A DNA stretch of 64,000 bases, taken from positions 1 through 64,000 of the forward strand of contig WRLP01000013.1 in assembly GCA_009777535.1 (NCBI GenBank), written 5' to 3'. Below the pieces are notes generated by a model, which was given only the letters and a program-made list of their open reading frames with translations, had not been told where the DNA came from and ran no database searches. This document shows, in pieces, positions 17,285-26,342 of this stretch. Position 1 is the stretch's first letter. Each line of letters starts with the position of its first letter. This DNA is from Treponema sp. (GTDB lineage Bacteria > Spirochaetota > Spirochaetia > Treponematales > Breznakiellaceae). The translations under genes were made by a program, and so were the position numbers.

Positions 17285-20200
17285 TTACCTTCGTGTCCAT
17301 GTTGTAGTATTAGTATCAGAACGTGTATAGGTCCCTGCTCTATTGCCATAATTGGCATATGATGTATTAAAACCGGTCATATTTCCAAGTACACCATTGT
17401 TTTCATCACTTCCAAGTGTTACATTTGCTCCAAGGCTAACACTTGTTAACGGATTGTTGGCAAAGGCATTCAGTCCTATGGATGTAACACTACCGGGTAT
17501 GACAATGCTGGTTAAATTGTTGTCAGAGAATGCATTTTCTTCAATAATTGTAACAGTATATTTGCCTATTTCTGCAGGTATTACCAACTGGTCGCCGGTT
17601 CCGTTGTAATCCATAATGGAAATATTTCCCTCATTGAACCGGAATCCAAAATCACCATACCATGCTTTCCAGTCATTAGTATAAAAATTGGATCGTTTGT
17701 AAGTCCCCTGCATCATTCCATTTTCAAGATAAAAATTTTCAAAATTGTGACCAAATGCATTTTCCCCTATTGTTACATCTGCTCCAATAGAAATGCTGGT
17801 AGGCCTATTCCCGGAAAAAGCATTCTCGCCGACAGATATAATATTTTCCGGAATTACAATACTGCTCAGGCCATTTCGGCTAAATGCGCCATCACCAATA
17901 ATAGTGACGCTGTCCGGAAAGTCAATACTGGTAATTTGTTTTCCCGCATATTCATTATCTGCAATGGCGGTCACAGTGTCAGGAATGGATAAATGTCTAT
18001 CGAATAAAAATGCCAACCAGCCATTATAGAAAGCATATCCACAGGCAATGCTAAAAGGTATAAATATAACAGCTATTTTCAATATTTTCTTTATCGCTGC
18101 TATATTTTTAAATGCTTTTCGCTTTCGTTCACGGTCATCACGTTCTTTTCTTTTTTTATTTTCCGATAATTCGAGTTTTTTGCCTTCGCTGCCCAGCTTT
18201 TCTTCCTGTTCTTTCCTCTCTTGTTCTTCTCTGCGATTAAGAAATTCGCGATACTGGTTGGTATCGGCTCCCAGCTCGAGCAATAGTTTTATTAGATCAT
18301 TTTTTCCGGCAAAAAAGGCTTCGAATGCATTAACCAGAGGAAATGTACCATCAGATGAATTTTCGTTGATATCTGCTCCAAGTTTACAGAGTAATTTAAT
18401 TAAATTGCCGACATTGTCAGCACCGTGTTTGCTGCTTAAATCATCAAAGTTGTACACTACATAATCGACAGGAGTCTTTTTATCAGGGGAATCTAGTATT
18501 TGCCCCTTAAGCGGCAATCCCTGTCCGGCGTATGCTTCAAAACAATTGAAGCGATCCGGCACGTAATCAATTAAATATTTAAGATCAGATATTGCCGACT
18601 GTTCCGGGTTACTGCCCTTAAGCTCGTTATATGAAAGAAAGGGGAGCAGCCACAATAGATGAAACTGATCAGGAGCGGGGAGATTATCAAAAGCTTCCAT
18701 TGTCTTGAATAATTTAAAATAGTCTTCATTGATGGAAATCCAGGCGAGCAGCAGGGAATCCTTTTCCATTACCGCTTTTTTGATAAGGTCTATCTGCTCA
18801 TTGTTTTTTTCCTGCTTAAGTTCTTCAATGCTTTGATAACGTTTTGAGCCTACAGTAATTCCAAGATCACTTTGTAATTGTAAATATACCCGTGCAATTG
18901 CATACTTGGAGGAATATTCTTTAAAATATTTACGGAAATTTTCTACAATTTCCATTCCCTGTACACCTCCGGTAGCTAAAAAGTACAGATAAAGATCGGT
19001 GTTAGGGTTCTTTAATTCGTCCATGTAATAAGCCGATTCGGACATTATTGCATCCGCTATGTTTTCGACGCTTTTACAGATTTTACCTCCCTTGCTTACG
19101 AAGTCCTCATCCGCTCCCAGCTCAATAAGCAGCTTTGCCAAATCATCATCTCTTGAAACGGCATTAATAAAAGGGAATCTGCCGTCACTTGAATATTCGT
19201 TGACATCCGCACCGAGTTTACACAGAAGGCGGATAAGATTATAAACAGTATCGGAACCGTGCATTATGCTTAAATCATTGAAGTTACATACAACATAATC
19301 GATTGGAGCCTTTTTTATGGGAGAATCCAATATCTGTCCTTTAAGAGGCAAACCTTGTGTGATGTATGTTTCAAAAAGATCAGATCTCCCCGGATATTGT
19401 TCGATCAAGTCTTGCAATGCAGCCTCGCCGGTGTTGCCGGATAGTTCTGTAAATGAAAGGAAGGGTATTAAACTTAGCAGGAAAAACTGCTCGGGTATGT
19501 TTTGTTTGCCGAACTCATCTGTAGACTTAAAATAGTCTCCATATTTATCGGAAATCCACACAAGCAGCGGGGAATCTTTTTCCTTTACCGCTTTTTTAAT
19601 AAGGTCTATCTGCGAGCTGTCTTTTTCCTGCGCAAGTTCATCGGCGCTTAGGTATCGTTTTGAACCTAAGGGTATGCCGCCATCGCTTTGTAATTTCAAA
19701 TACACAAGAGTAAGAGCGCGGTTAGGCGGGTATTCAATAAAAAATTTTCGGAAGGTGTCGGCAGTATCTTTTCCCTGCGAGCCTCCGGTGACAGCAATGT
19801 AAATATACAGACCGGCATTGGTTTTGGAAAGTTCATCCATGTAATGTGCCGAATCGGCCATTATCGTATCTGCTATTTCCTCGCTGCTATTACATATTTT
19901 TCCCGTCCGGCTGATAAACGGTCTTTCCGGATCAAGGGTATATATCGCCGCGCTAAGACCTGCTTCCCGGTCGCTGCCATACAGCGATATGACATCTTTT
20001 ATGTCACTATACATTGTAACATCGCGAGCTTCAAAAAGCGTTTTTGTAATAATTTCGTCGTAAAGACAATCTTTCCCCACTTTGGGATATTTATCCATAA
20101 GGGCGGCTAGTTCTTTTTGGTTTGAAGCGGATTCATTGCCGAATTTCAACGGCGGATCATAGGTAATGCTGGTTACTGTACTTTGTTTTTTTAAGTCAAG

Positions 20201-21151
20201 TGTAAGAATTTCCCCTTTAAGCCATTTTTGTACAAACTCGTTTCTCCATCGGTCTTTTGGAAGCGGATCAATTAGACCCTGTATAAGTGTCTTGCAATCG
20301 TCAGGCATATTACCGGGAAAAATAACAGATTTGTCCCTGATATTACGTTCCCGTGTGATCGGCTTTATTGCCTTAAACGGCTGTTCGCCCAGCCAAAGTT
20401 CGTACATTGTTATTCCCAGGGCAAAATAATCGACCGCCGGGGTAATTTCAACCGTTGTGTTATTTCCTTTTCGCGCTAATTCGGGAGCGGCATACAGATC
20501 GGTGTTGCTTGCAACAACTTCGACTTCATCACTGCCGTCCTGCATAACGCTTGAAATGCCGAAATCGGCAAGAACGAGTGATGTTCTTTGTGCGTCTTCA
20601 AAAAAGATATTATCCGGCTTTAAGTCCTGGTAAATCGTTTTATAATAGCCGTGAAGCTGCTGCAGGCCTTCATTTATCTGAGCGATCACATCTTTCAATT
20701 TGTTATCTCGTATTGCCCCGTTCGCCTTAATAAAGTCGCTCAGGGTGCCGCCTTCGGCGAATTCCATAATTTCAAAATCCTGACCGTAGTAGTTACCAAT
20801 ATCAATTATTTTTACAACCTTTTCTTTGGGATTATCCCTTATTTTAGTTAAAACTTTTTTTGCAGTATCACTTAATGGGGTATTTGGTTTATAGTGCTTT
20901 AAGGCATAATGTTTATCGTTCATTTTCATTTTATATACAACGGCCTCACCCGATCCCTTGCTGATAAGACTGTCGATAACATAATTATTGCCATTTAAAA
21001 CTATTGTTTGTCCCTCTGCGAAAATGATGCCTCCCCCAACCGGGATTGTGCCATGAATACCTCCTATGCGCGCGGTACCGGCGTCCATTCTTGCTGTGCC
21101 AGGATCCATTCTGTCGGTGCCTTGGCTGGTATCCATTCTTTCGGTACTCAT
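17285..21151 (-). CDS. Membrane Ser/Thr protein kinase with ankyrin-like repeats and LRR_5 ectodomain
   Basis: The 1288-residue protein starts with an ATG overlapping the phosphatase stop (ATGA). Residues 1-35 hold four copies of a TxRM/TxRI motif (TERMD, TDRMD, TARMD, TARIG). The kinase domain spans about 45-315: G-loop SKGSGEAVVYK, Lys in HYALKHY, catalytic loop YQDLKPDNIFF (Gln for Arg, so a non-RD kinase), ADFGIS and LYAAPELA. Two similar 300-residue modules follow, each with an ankyrin-like pair (LLCKLGADVNEYSSDGRFP; LLCKLGADINENSSDGTFP). A charged Glu/Lys/Arg coiled coil, one membrane helix (near residue 1030) and LRR_5/BspA-type repeats (SVTIIGDGAFSRNGLSSIVI and relatives) complete it. 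It could pass an envelope signal to cytoplasmic kinase targets, probably with the FHA and PP2C neighbours. Confidence 0.9.
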   Translation of the reverse strand: MSTERMDTSQGTDRMDPGTARMDAGTARIGGIHGTIPVGGGIIFAEGQTIVLNGNNYVIDSLISKGSGEAVVYKMKMNDKHYALKHYKPNTPLSDTAKKVLTKIRDNPKEKVVKIIDIGNYYGQDFEIMEFAEGGTLSDFIKANGAIRDNKLKDVIAQINEGLQQLHGYYKTIYQDLKPDNIFFEDAQRTSLVLADFGISSVMQDGSDEVEVVASNTDLYAAPELARKGNNTTVEITPAVDYFALGITMYELWLGEQPFKAIKPITRERNIRDKSVIFPGNMPDDCKTLIQGLIDPLPKDRWRNEFVQKWLKGEILTLDLKKQSTVTSITYDPPLKFGNESASNQKELAALMDKYPKVGKDCLYDEIITKTLFEARDVTMYSDIKDVISLYGSDREAGLSAAIYTLDPERPFISRTGKICNSSEEIADTIMADSAHYMDELSKTNAGLYIYIAVTGGSQGKDTADTFRKFFIEYPPNRALTLVYLKLQSDGGIPLGSKRYLSADELAQEKDSSQIDLIKKAVKEKDSPLLVWISDKYGDYFKSTDEFGKQNIPEQFFLLSLIPFLSFTELSGNTGEAALQDLIEQYPGRSDLFETYITQGLPLKGQILDSPIKKAPIDYVVCNFNDLSIMHGSDTVYNLIRLLCKLGADVNEYSSDGRFPFINAVSRDDDLAKLLIELGADEDFVSKGGKICKSVENIADAIMSESAYYMDELKNPNTDLYLYFLATGGVQGMEIVENFRKYFKEYSSKYAIARVYLQLQSDLGITVGSKRYQSIEELKQEKNNEQIDLIKKAVMEKDSLLLAWISINEDYFKLFKTMEAFDNLPAPDQFHLLWLLPFLSYNELKGSNPEQSAISDLKYLIDYVPDRFNCFEAYAGQGLPLKGQILDSPDKKTPVDYVVYNFDDLSSKHGADNVGNLIKLLCKLGADINENSSDGTFPLVNAFEAFFAGKNDLIKLLLELGADTNQYREFLNRREEQERKEQEEKLGSEGKKLELSENKKRKERDDRERKRKAFKNIAAIKKILKIAVIFIPFSIACGYAFYNGWLAFLFDRHLSIPDTVTAIADNEYAGKQITSIDFPDSVTIIGDGAFSRNGLSSIVIPENIISVGENAFSGNRPTSISIGADVTIGENAFGHNFENFYLENGMMQGTYKRSNFYTNDWKAWYGDFGFRFNEGNISIMDYNGTGDQLVIPAEIGKYTVTIIEENAFSDNNLTSIVIPGSVTSIGLNAFANNPLTSVSLGANVTLGSDENNGVLGNMTGFNTSYANYGNRAGTYTRSDTNTTTWTRR

Positions 21152-21891
21152 ACTTCGTTCTCCTCTGCTTTTATGGTAATGATTGAAATATTATCAAGGC
21201 CGCCTTTTTCTTTTGCAAGCACCAACAGTTTTTCGGCCGCCTCTGTTCCTTCGGTTTGCGATTGAATAAGTATATCGGAAATCATTGCAGAAGATACAAG
21301 ATCGTGCAAACCATCGGAAGACAGAAGAAATATATTACCTTTCAAAAAAGGCTGTTCGACCTCGGCAAATTCAATGAAAGCACTGTCACCGCCTCCCAAA
21401 GAATTGGTGATTATATTGGTAGGGGCACCCGGGTTCCCGCCTGATTCCCGCAAGGAATGATCTGTCGTAAGGCGTGCCAATCCTCCGTTACGCAGTAAAT
21501 AAATCCGTGAGTCACCTGCATGAAAGCGGAAAACTTTACCCTGGTAAAGAAAAAGCCCGGCAATGGTGCTTCCCATTCCCTGCGACATTGCACCGTGAGT
21601 TTCCTGCGTATATACATCAAAAACCTCTTTTAACTCCTGATCACTTAAGTCATCGGGAATTCTTTCAAGAAATTCTTTTAGTTTGTTAAGCGCAATTTCG
21701 CTGGCAATTTCTCCTTTGTCCAGGCCGCCTATCCCATCAGCTACTGCTATTACTACTCTTTTGCTGATATCAAATTCTTTCTTCATAGAGCCGTCACGGA
21801 ATATTACTCCATTCAGTAGAATCATGTCTTCATTATTTGGTTTTCTACAGCCAATATCACAAACACCGTAAACAGAAAGTACAGTTCTCAT
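21148..21891 (-). CDS. PP2C-type Ser/Thr protein phosphatase
   Basis: The 247-residue protein overlaps both neighbours by 4 bases (ATGA), which implies tight translational coupling. All PP2C metal-binding motifs are present: IGCRKPNNEDMIL, VVIAVADGIGGLDKG, FRFHAGDSRIYLLRNG, LLSSDGLHDLV and KGGLDNISIITI. It is a soluble, Mn/Mg-dependent phosphatase of the stand-alone bacterial type (Stp/PrpC), about the usual length. Placed between the FHA gene and the kinase gene, it should reverse the kinase's phosphorylation. Confidence 0.95.
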   Translation of the reverse strand: MRTVLSVYGVCDIGCRKPNNEDMILLNGVIFRDGSMKKEFDISKRVVIAVADGIGGLDKGEIASEIALNKLKEFLERIPDDLSDQELKEVFDVYTQETHGAMSQGMGSTIAGLFLYQGKVFRFHAGDSRIYLLRNGGLARLTTDHSLRESGGNPGAPTNIITNSLGGGDSAFIEFAEVEQPFLKGNIFLLSSDGLHDLVSSAMISDILIQSQTEGTEAAEKLLVLAKEKGGLDNISIITIKAEENEV

Positions 21892-22562
21892 AATCTTGCT
21901 GTACCTCCTTCATTTGTATCGTATGTGAGAAGCAGTTCGATATCTGCAATTTTTATTGTTGAATTGCTTAATACGGGATAGAGCGCATTTGGTGCAAGCT
22001 GACCTCCATTGTAAAAGGTTCCGTTTGTGGAGCCCATATCCTGAATATGCCAGCCGGCGGCGTTTTTAACAAATTTACAATGCGTGCCGGAGATAAAGTT
22101 GAAACGGGCAAATACACCGGTAAAAGCTCCGTTTTTACGCCCAATTATATCACCGTCCTTTGCTTCGATTGTTATGCCGTGCATTTGCGAAGTTAGTTTT
22201 ACCTTATCGCCGCTAATCTGCTGCGGCGGCTGGACAGGAGCAATTATTGGAGCAGCCTGTGCAGGCTGCGCGGGCGGGGGAGACGGAGTAGGCTGAACAG
22301 GCTGTGGTGTTAATGTTGGTTGAACCGGTTGAACCGGTTGAACCGGTTGAGCTGGCGGTGCAGGGATGCTTTCTGTTTTTGAGGCTGCCGAAGCGCCGCT
22401 TCCTGCCGGAATCAGTTCTTTTCCGTCAAGTACACAACGTTTTCCCTTGCCGGGACGTCCGCACACCGAACAGACAAGTATTTGCTGCCCGCACTGATCA
22501 CAGTAGAGAAAATCATCGTCGATTTTTTCTTTGCACGAAGGGCATTGCATGTTATCGTTCAT
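21888..22562 (-). CDS. FHA-domain protein with zinc ribbon and proline-rich linker
   Basis: The 224-residue protein starts behind an AAAGGAG site. The N-terminus has zinc-ribbon cysteine pairs (CPSCKEK, YCDQCGQ, CSVCGRP). Residues 60-120 are a Pro/Gln/Val/Ala linker that at DNA level shows a 9-bp unit repeated three times plus a variant (22319-22354), a likely site of length variation. Residues 130-215 form an FHA domain with the canonical residues GDIIGRKNG, FISGTHCKF and DMGSTNGTFYNGG, which bind phosphothreonine peptides. In kinase/PP2C operons such proteins are the readers of the phosphorylation signal. The likely ligand is the kinase itself or the AAA+ protein; not shown. Confidence 0.93.
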   Translation of the reverse strand: MNDNMQCPSCKEKIDDDFLYCDQCGQQILVCSVCGRPGKGKRCVLDGKELIPAGSGASAASKTESIPAPPAQPVQPVQPVQPTLTPQPVQPTPSPPPAQPAQAAPIIAPVQPPQQISGDKVKLTSQMHGITIEAKDGDIIGRKNGAFTGVFARFNFISGTHCKFVKNAAGWHIQDMGSTNGTFYNGGQLAPNALYPVLSNSTIKIADIELLLTYDTNEGGTARL

Positions 22563-22582
22563 CTATACTCCTTTCCGTTATT

Positions 22583-25102
22583 TCAGGATACGGTCATGTC
22601 CAGGTCTTCCACACGCATAATTAAAATTTCACGCTTTAATTCTTCATCGGGTTTCTGCATTGCAAGCACCCTGCTGGATACATTCTCTCTTGTCTTGTCA
22701 AATAACTGCCTTACAGTTCTGGCATTAGCGAATTGAGCATTTCTTTTGGCGTATAAATCGTCCAGCCTTTTATTTAATGCTTTTTCAAAACCCGGTTCAA
22801 ATTCAATTTTTTTCTTTTTGCACATATTCTCAAAAATTTGATACATCTCGGCTGTATTGTAATCCTCAAAGTTGATATAATCCGTAAAACGCGATTTAAA
22901 TCCGCTGTTAGACGCTAAAAAATAATCCATCTCTTTGGTATAACCTGCTGCAATGACTACGAATTTTCCCCTGTCATCTTCCATTCGTTTAAGAAGGGTA
23001 TCTACAGCTTCTTGTCCAAATGAATCCTGCTGTCCCTGTTTCAGGGCATAGGCTTCGTCAACAAAAAGGATGCCGCCCATTGCATTGTCACAATTCTGCT
23101 GTACCAGCTTGGCTGTCTGGCCGACATAAGAAGCTACCAGTTTTCCCCTGTCTACTTCAATTAAATTGTTGGTGGGGAGCATTCCAACAGCCTTAAATAC
23201 ATCGCCCATTATGCGTGCGACAGTCGTTTTTCCCGTGCCCGGGTTACCCATAAAAACAAAATGTTTAGCAAGTACTTCTGTCTCCCCTGTAAGTTTTTGC
23301 GCTTTCAATGAATTGGCGATTTTTGCTACTTCATCCTTGACCTTCTTAAGCCCCACAAGTTCGTTAAGCTCCTTAAGCGCTTCCTCTATGGAAACCATTT
23401 TTTCAGAAGTGGAAGCAGGTATATCTTCCGGTAAAAAGGTAAGGGTGTCTTCTTTTGATAAACTGGCAATATTGGTGGTAGAAAGACGTTCCGCCTGATT
23501 TTTACGCGTTTCGTCCATAAGGTTTCTTGCTTCACGGCCGTTTGCAAAGTCTTTGGTCTTACGGGCGCATCTATCCTTAAAGAAAGAGATAATTTTATCA
23601 TTTGTATCTGTCGGCACTATAAAGCTCTGTTTGCCTGCAAGGGATGCGAAAATTGCCGCAAGTTCATCCGGGGTGTAATCCTCGAGATTAAAATATTTTG
23701 TAAACCTGCTTTTTAAGCCTTCGTTTGCTGTAAGAAAATTTTCCATTGGGTTTCTGTATCCGGCAACAATAACAATAAACTTGCCCCGGTCGTCTTCCAT
23801 TCTTTTCAGGAGAGTATCGATACATTCCTGTCCAAAACTATCGCTGTCATTTTGTTTTAATGTGTACACTTCATCAATAAATAGAATACCTCCCATCGAC
23901 GAGTCGCAGGCATTATTCGTTTGCGGCGCGGTTTGCCCTACGTAACCTGCAACTAATTTGCTTCTGTCTACTTCGATAACATGACCGGAATCCAGCAAGC
24001 CCAATCCTTCGAATATTTTTCCAAGCAGCCTGGCTACGGTGGTTTTACCTGTACCGGGATTGCCGGTAATGACAAAATGATTGGCAGGCTTGTCCATTTT
24101 TATGCCCTTTTTTTCCATTTCGGCGATCTGGTTAAGCTGTGTATAAAGACTCTTGATTTCTTTTTTTAATTCAGTCATACCGATAATATTATCAAGCTCT
24201 GCCATTATTTCCTGTAAACTTTTCTTTTCATCAACTTCTCCCTTTATATCTTCCGCCACAACTATTTTGTCGCAGGCTTTTCTTAAGTAATAACAACTTG
24301 TTACAGACTTGGCTTCATTTATGGCAAGATAGCCGTTTACGAATTTGATGTTGTTGTTTGGTTTCTTTAGTTCCTTAAAGAGGTAACGAAACCGCAAAAA
24401 GAGTTTATCTGAAAATACACTATCGAATGAAAAACCCTGTTTTTTTAATACATTCTCTGTAATGGCAACATACTGCTCAGGCGTATAATCGGGAATAATA
24501 AAGACTTTCTCGAACCGGTTTATTATTTGCTTGCTCTCTGATTCACTGCTATTTGCAAATTCCCTTAAACCGGAAGGTAAACCAGCCATAAATACAATAG
24601 GATCATCCTTATTGTCATCCATAAGATTGATAAATTTAGAAAAAGCGGGTATAGCCTTTCCATCGAAATCTATCAGTTTTTGAGCGTTGTCAACAAAAAG
24701 CATTCCGCCCTTGGCATTTGAAAAATGTTTTTCCAGATCTTTGTCGCTCATTCTTTCAAACATATTTCCGTCTACTATTTCCGGTTTGCTTTTTGTGATC
24801 ATACCGAATTTGATAAATAGATCGGCAACAAGATTGGAGATAAGTGTCTTAGCTGTACCAGAAGAGCCGATAATAATCGTATCGTAAGGATATCGTGTAC
24901 CGGCATTATTTTGCTTCATTCCTTCAAGGATATTTTGCAGGTCCTGTAAATCTTTTTTAAGATCATCAAGCCCGACCAAATTTTCTAGAAAATCAACTGA
25001 AGCGCTTGAGCTTTCAGTATTCGGGATAGATATTCCGGTACCGCACTGTTTGCAATACTTTGCGGTATCCCGGTTTTCTGTACTACATTGACTGCACTGC
25101 AT
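22583..25102 (-). CDS. Triple AAA+ ATPase of the CbxX/CfqX (SpoVK, EccA-like) family
   Basis: The 839-residue protein starts at 25102 behind GAGGTG. A four-Cys zinc ribbon (CSQCSTENRDTAKYCKQCG) opens it. Three AAA+ modules follow. Module 1 (about 35-280) has Walker A IIGSSGTAKT and a changed Walker B (MLFVDNAQKL, Asn for Glu), so it is probably inactive. Modules 2 (about 300-560) and 3 (about 575-830) are canonical: TGNPGTGKTTVARLLG with GILFIDEVYTL, and MGNPGTGKTTVARIMG with GILFVDEAYAL. The YVGQTA pore-type segment occurs in both. Relatives are CbbX rubisco activase, SpoVK and mycobacterial EccA, which remodel protein partners. Here the partner is probably another operon product. The fused module arrangement is notable. 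Confidence 0.93.
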   Translation of the reverse strand: MQCSQCSTENRDTAKYCKQCGTGISIPNTESSSASVDFLENLVGLDDLKKDLQDLQNILEGMKQNNAGTRYPYDTIIIGSSGTAKTLISNLVADLFIKFGMITKSKPEIVDGNMFERMSDKDLEKHFSNAKGGMLFVDNAQKLIDFDGKAIPAFSKFINLMDDNKDDPIVFMAGLPSGLREFANSSESESKQIINRFEKVFIIPDYTPEQYVAITENVLKKQGFSFDSVFSDKLFLRFRYLFKELKKPNNNIKFVNGYLAINEAKSVTSCYYLRKACDKIVVAEDIKGEVDEKKSLQEIMAELDNIIGMTELKKEIKSLYTQLNQIAEMEKKGIKMDKPANHFVITGNPGTGKTTVARLLGKIFEGLGLLDSGHVIEVDRSKLVAGYVGQTAPQTNNACDSSMGGILFIDEVYTLKQNDSDSFGQECIDTLLKRMEDDRGKFIVIVAGYRNPMENFLTANEGLKSRFTKYFNLEDYTPDELAAIFASLAGKQSFIVPTDTNDKIISFFKDRCARKTKDFANGREARNLMDETRKNQAERLSTTNIASLSKEDTLTFLPEDIPASTSEKMVSIEEALKELNELVGLKKVKDEVAKIANSLKAQKLTGETEVLAKHFVFMGNPGTGKTTVARIMGDVFKAVGMLPTNNLIEVDRGKLVASYVGQTAKLVQQNCDNAMGGILFVDEAYALKQGQQDSFGQEAVDTLLKRMEDDRGKFVVIAAGYTKEMDYFLASNSGFKSRFTDYINFEDYNTAEMYQIFENMCKKKKIEFEPGFEKALNKRLDDLYAKRNAQFANARTVRQLFDKTRENVSSRVLAMQKPDEELKREILIMRVEDLDMTVS

Positions 25103-25134
25103 ATTTCACCTCTCTTTTTGCAAACCGCTTTCAG

Positions 25135-26244
25135 TTATATATAATAGCCGCCTCTTGATGGATCGCCGCATTCATTGGGGCCGCCGGGATGTATTACACC
25201 ATAAGCATTGCAGCGCCAGGCTCTATTGCGAAGCTGTCTCTCGAGTTCTTCTTTGAGGGCCAGCGCCTCTTTTATTTGTCTCTGACGTTCCTCTTCTTTT
25301 CTTCTTCTTTCTTCTTCTTTACGTTTTCTCTCTTCTTCTTTACGCCGTCTTTCTGCTTCTTTACGCTGTCTTTCTGCTTCTTTACGCTGTCTTTCTGCTT
25401 CTTCTTCCGCCTTTCTTTTTTCTTCTGCAATTCTTTCTTCTTCTATTCTTTTTTCCTCTGCAATTCTCTCGGCTTCTATACGCTGCCTTGTAACTTCATC
25501 TACGGCTGCACCGGCTTTCCTGATAGACGCTAATTGTTTATCTGAAAAAAGAGATTTTCTTTTTGGTGGCTGCGGCGTTGGCGGAACCGGTACTTCATCT
25601 TTAACCGCTTCATCTTCAGCTATTTCCTGTTCAGGATCACTTTTGATTAGCGTTTCCAGTCGGGAAAGTTCCGCCTCGACTGAGGCTGTTTGTGCAGCGG
25701 CACAAGCGTTGTACCAGCGCCTGGCTTCCTGGTTTGAACTGAATGTTTTCTTTTCTGTTTCCTGTTCTGCTGCTTCCGGTGTGTCTGACGGTATCCGGTT
25801 TAATATTTCATTCTGGGCGCGTTGTAATTCTGCAACGGCTTCTTCGGTAACAGGTTTTCCGCAGCCGGAACAAAAATCAAATATACTCAATTTGCCGCAA
25901 TGCGGGCAGTTAATACCGTCTTTTGGCTTGCCGCATTCCTGGCAAAAAAGCGCTTCCTCCGGAATCTCTGCATAACAAAATTTACATTGCCCATCTAAAA
26001 GCCATGCCCCGCAAACCTGACAGATATCCGCAGTTGAAGAAGCAGGAGCATCGCATTTTGTACATTTTTTTCCGGTAGAATGACCGCATTCCGGACAAAA
26101 AAGGCTTACATCGGGAAGCTCTGCATTACAATTCGGGCATAAGCCGGTTTTTTGATCGTCATTTTGAGCTTCAGCCAAATCATTGGATATGTTCCGTTCT
26201 TCTTTTTTGGTTTTCTGGCTTTGCTTTTGTGCATAATCTGGCAT
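25135..26244 (-). CDS. Multi-zinc-ribbon protein with charged coiled coil
   Basis: This 369-residue protein is the first gene of the seven-gene operon. Residues 35-140 hold at least five zinc-ribbon half sites (CPNCNAELP, CPECGHS, CTKCDAP, CQVCGAW, CKFCYAE, CQECGKP, CPHCGKL, CSGCGKP). A linker with Pro follows, then about 90 residues that are almost only Glu, Arg, Lys and Ala (single long helix or coiled coil). The C-terminus is short and Gly/Cys-rich (CNAYGVIHPGGPNECGDP). No ribosome site is evident before the ATG at 26244. The shared zinc ribbons with the FHA and AAA+ proteins suggest a common assembly platform. Function unknown. Confidence 0.78.
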   Translation of the reverse strand: MPDYAQKQSQKTKKEERNISNDLAEAQNDDQKTGLCPNCNAELPDVSLFCPECGHSTGKKCTKCDAPASSTADICQVCGAWLLDGQCKFCYAEIPEEALFCQECGKPKDGINCPHCGKLSIFDFCSGCGKPVTEEAVAELQRAQNEILNRIPSDTPEAAEQETEKKTFSSNQEARRWYNACAAAQTASVEAELSRLETLIKSDPEQEIAEDEAVKDEVPVPPTPQPPKRKSLFSDKQLASIRKAGAAVDEVTRQRIEAERIAEEKRIEEERIAEEKRKAEEEAERQRKEAERQRKEAERRRKEEERKRKEEERRRKEEERQRQIKEALALKEELERQLRNRAWRCNAYGVIHPGGPNECGDPSRGGYYI

Positions 26245-26247
26245 AGT

Positions 26248-26305
26248 ATACTGTAATATATCATGAGGTTCGCCTCCGGTTCAAGCGGGGAACATATTAC
26301 AGTAT
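26248..26305. promoter_or_regulatory. 12-bp inverted repeat upstream of the kinase/ATPase operon
   Basis: ATACTGTAATAT (26248-26259) and its exact inverse ATATTACAGTAT (26294-26305) stand 34 bases apart directly upstream of the first gene, in the only sizeable gap between it and murE. The pair could be a two-site operator or, as a stem, part of the leader or of a murE terminator. Confidence 0.45.
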
Positions 26306-26342
26306 TATTGCTTAAAATAAAGTAGTGGTAATTTCCTGCCTT

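Noticed and set aside
22319-22354. 9-bp tandem repeat in the FHA gene as phase-variation switch
   Set aside because: The period is a multiple of three, so copy changes alter only the proline-rich linker length, not the frame.
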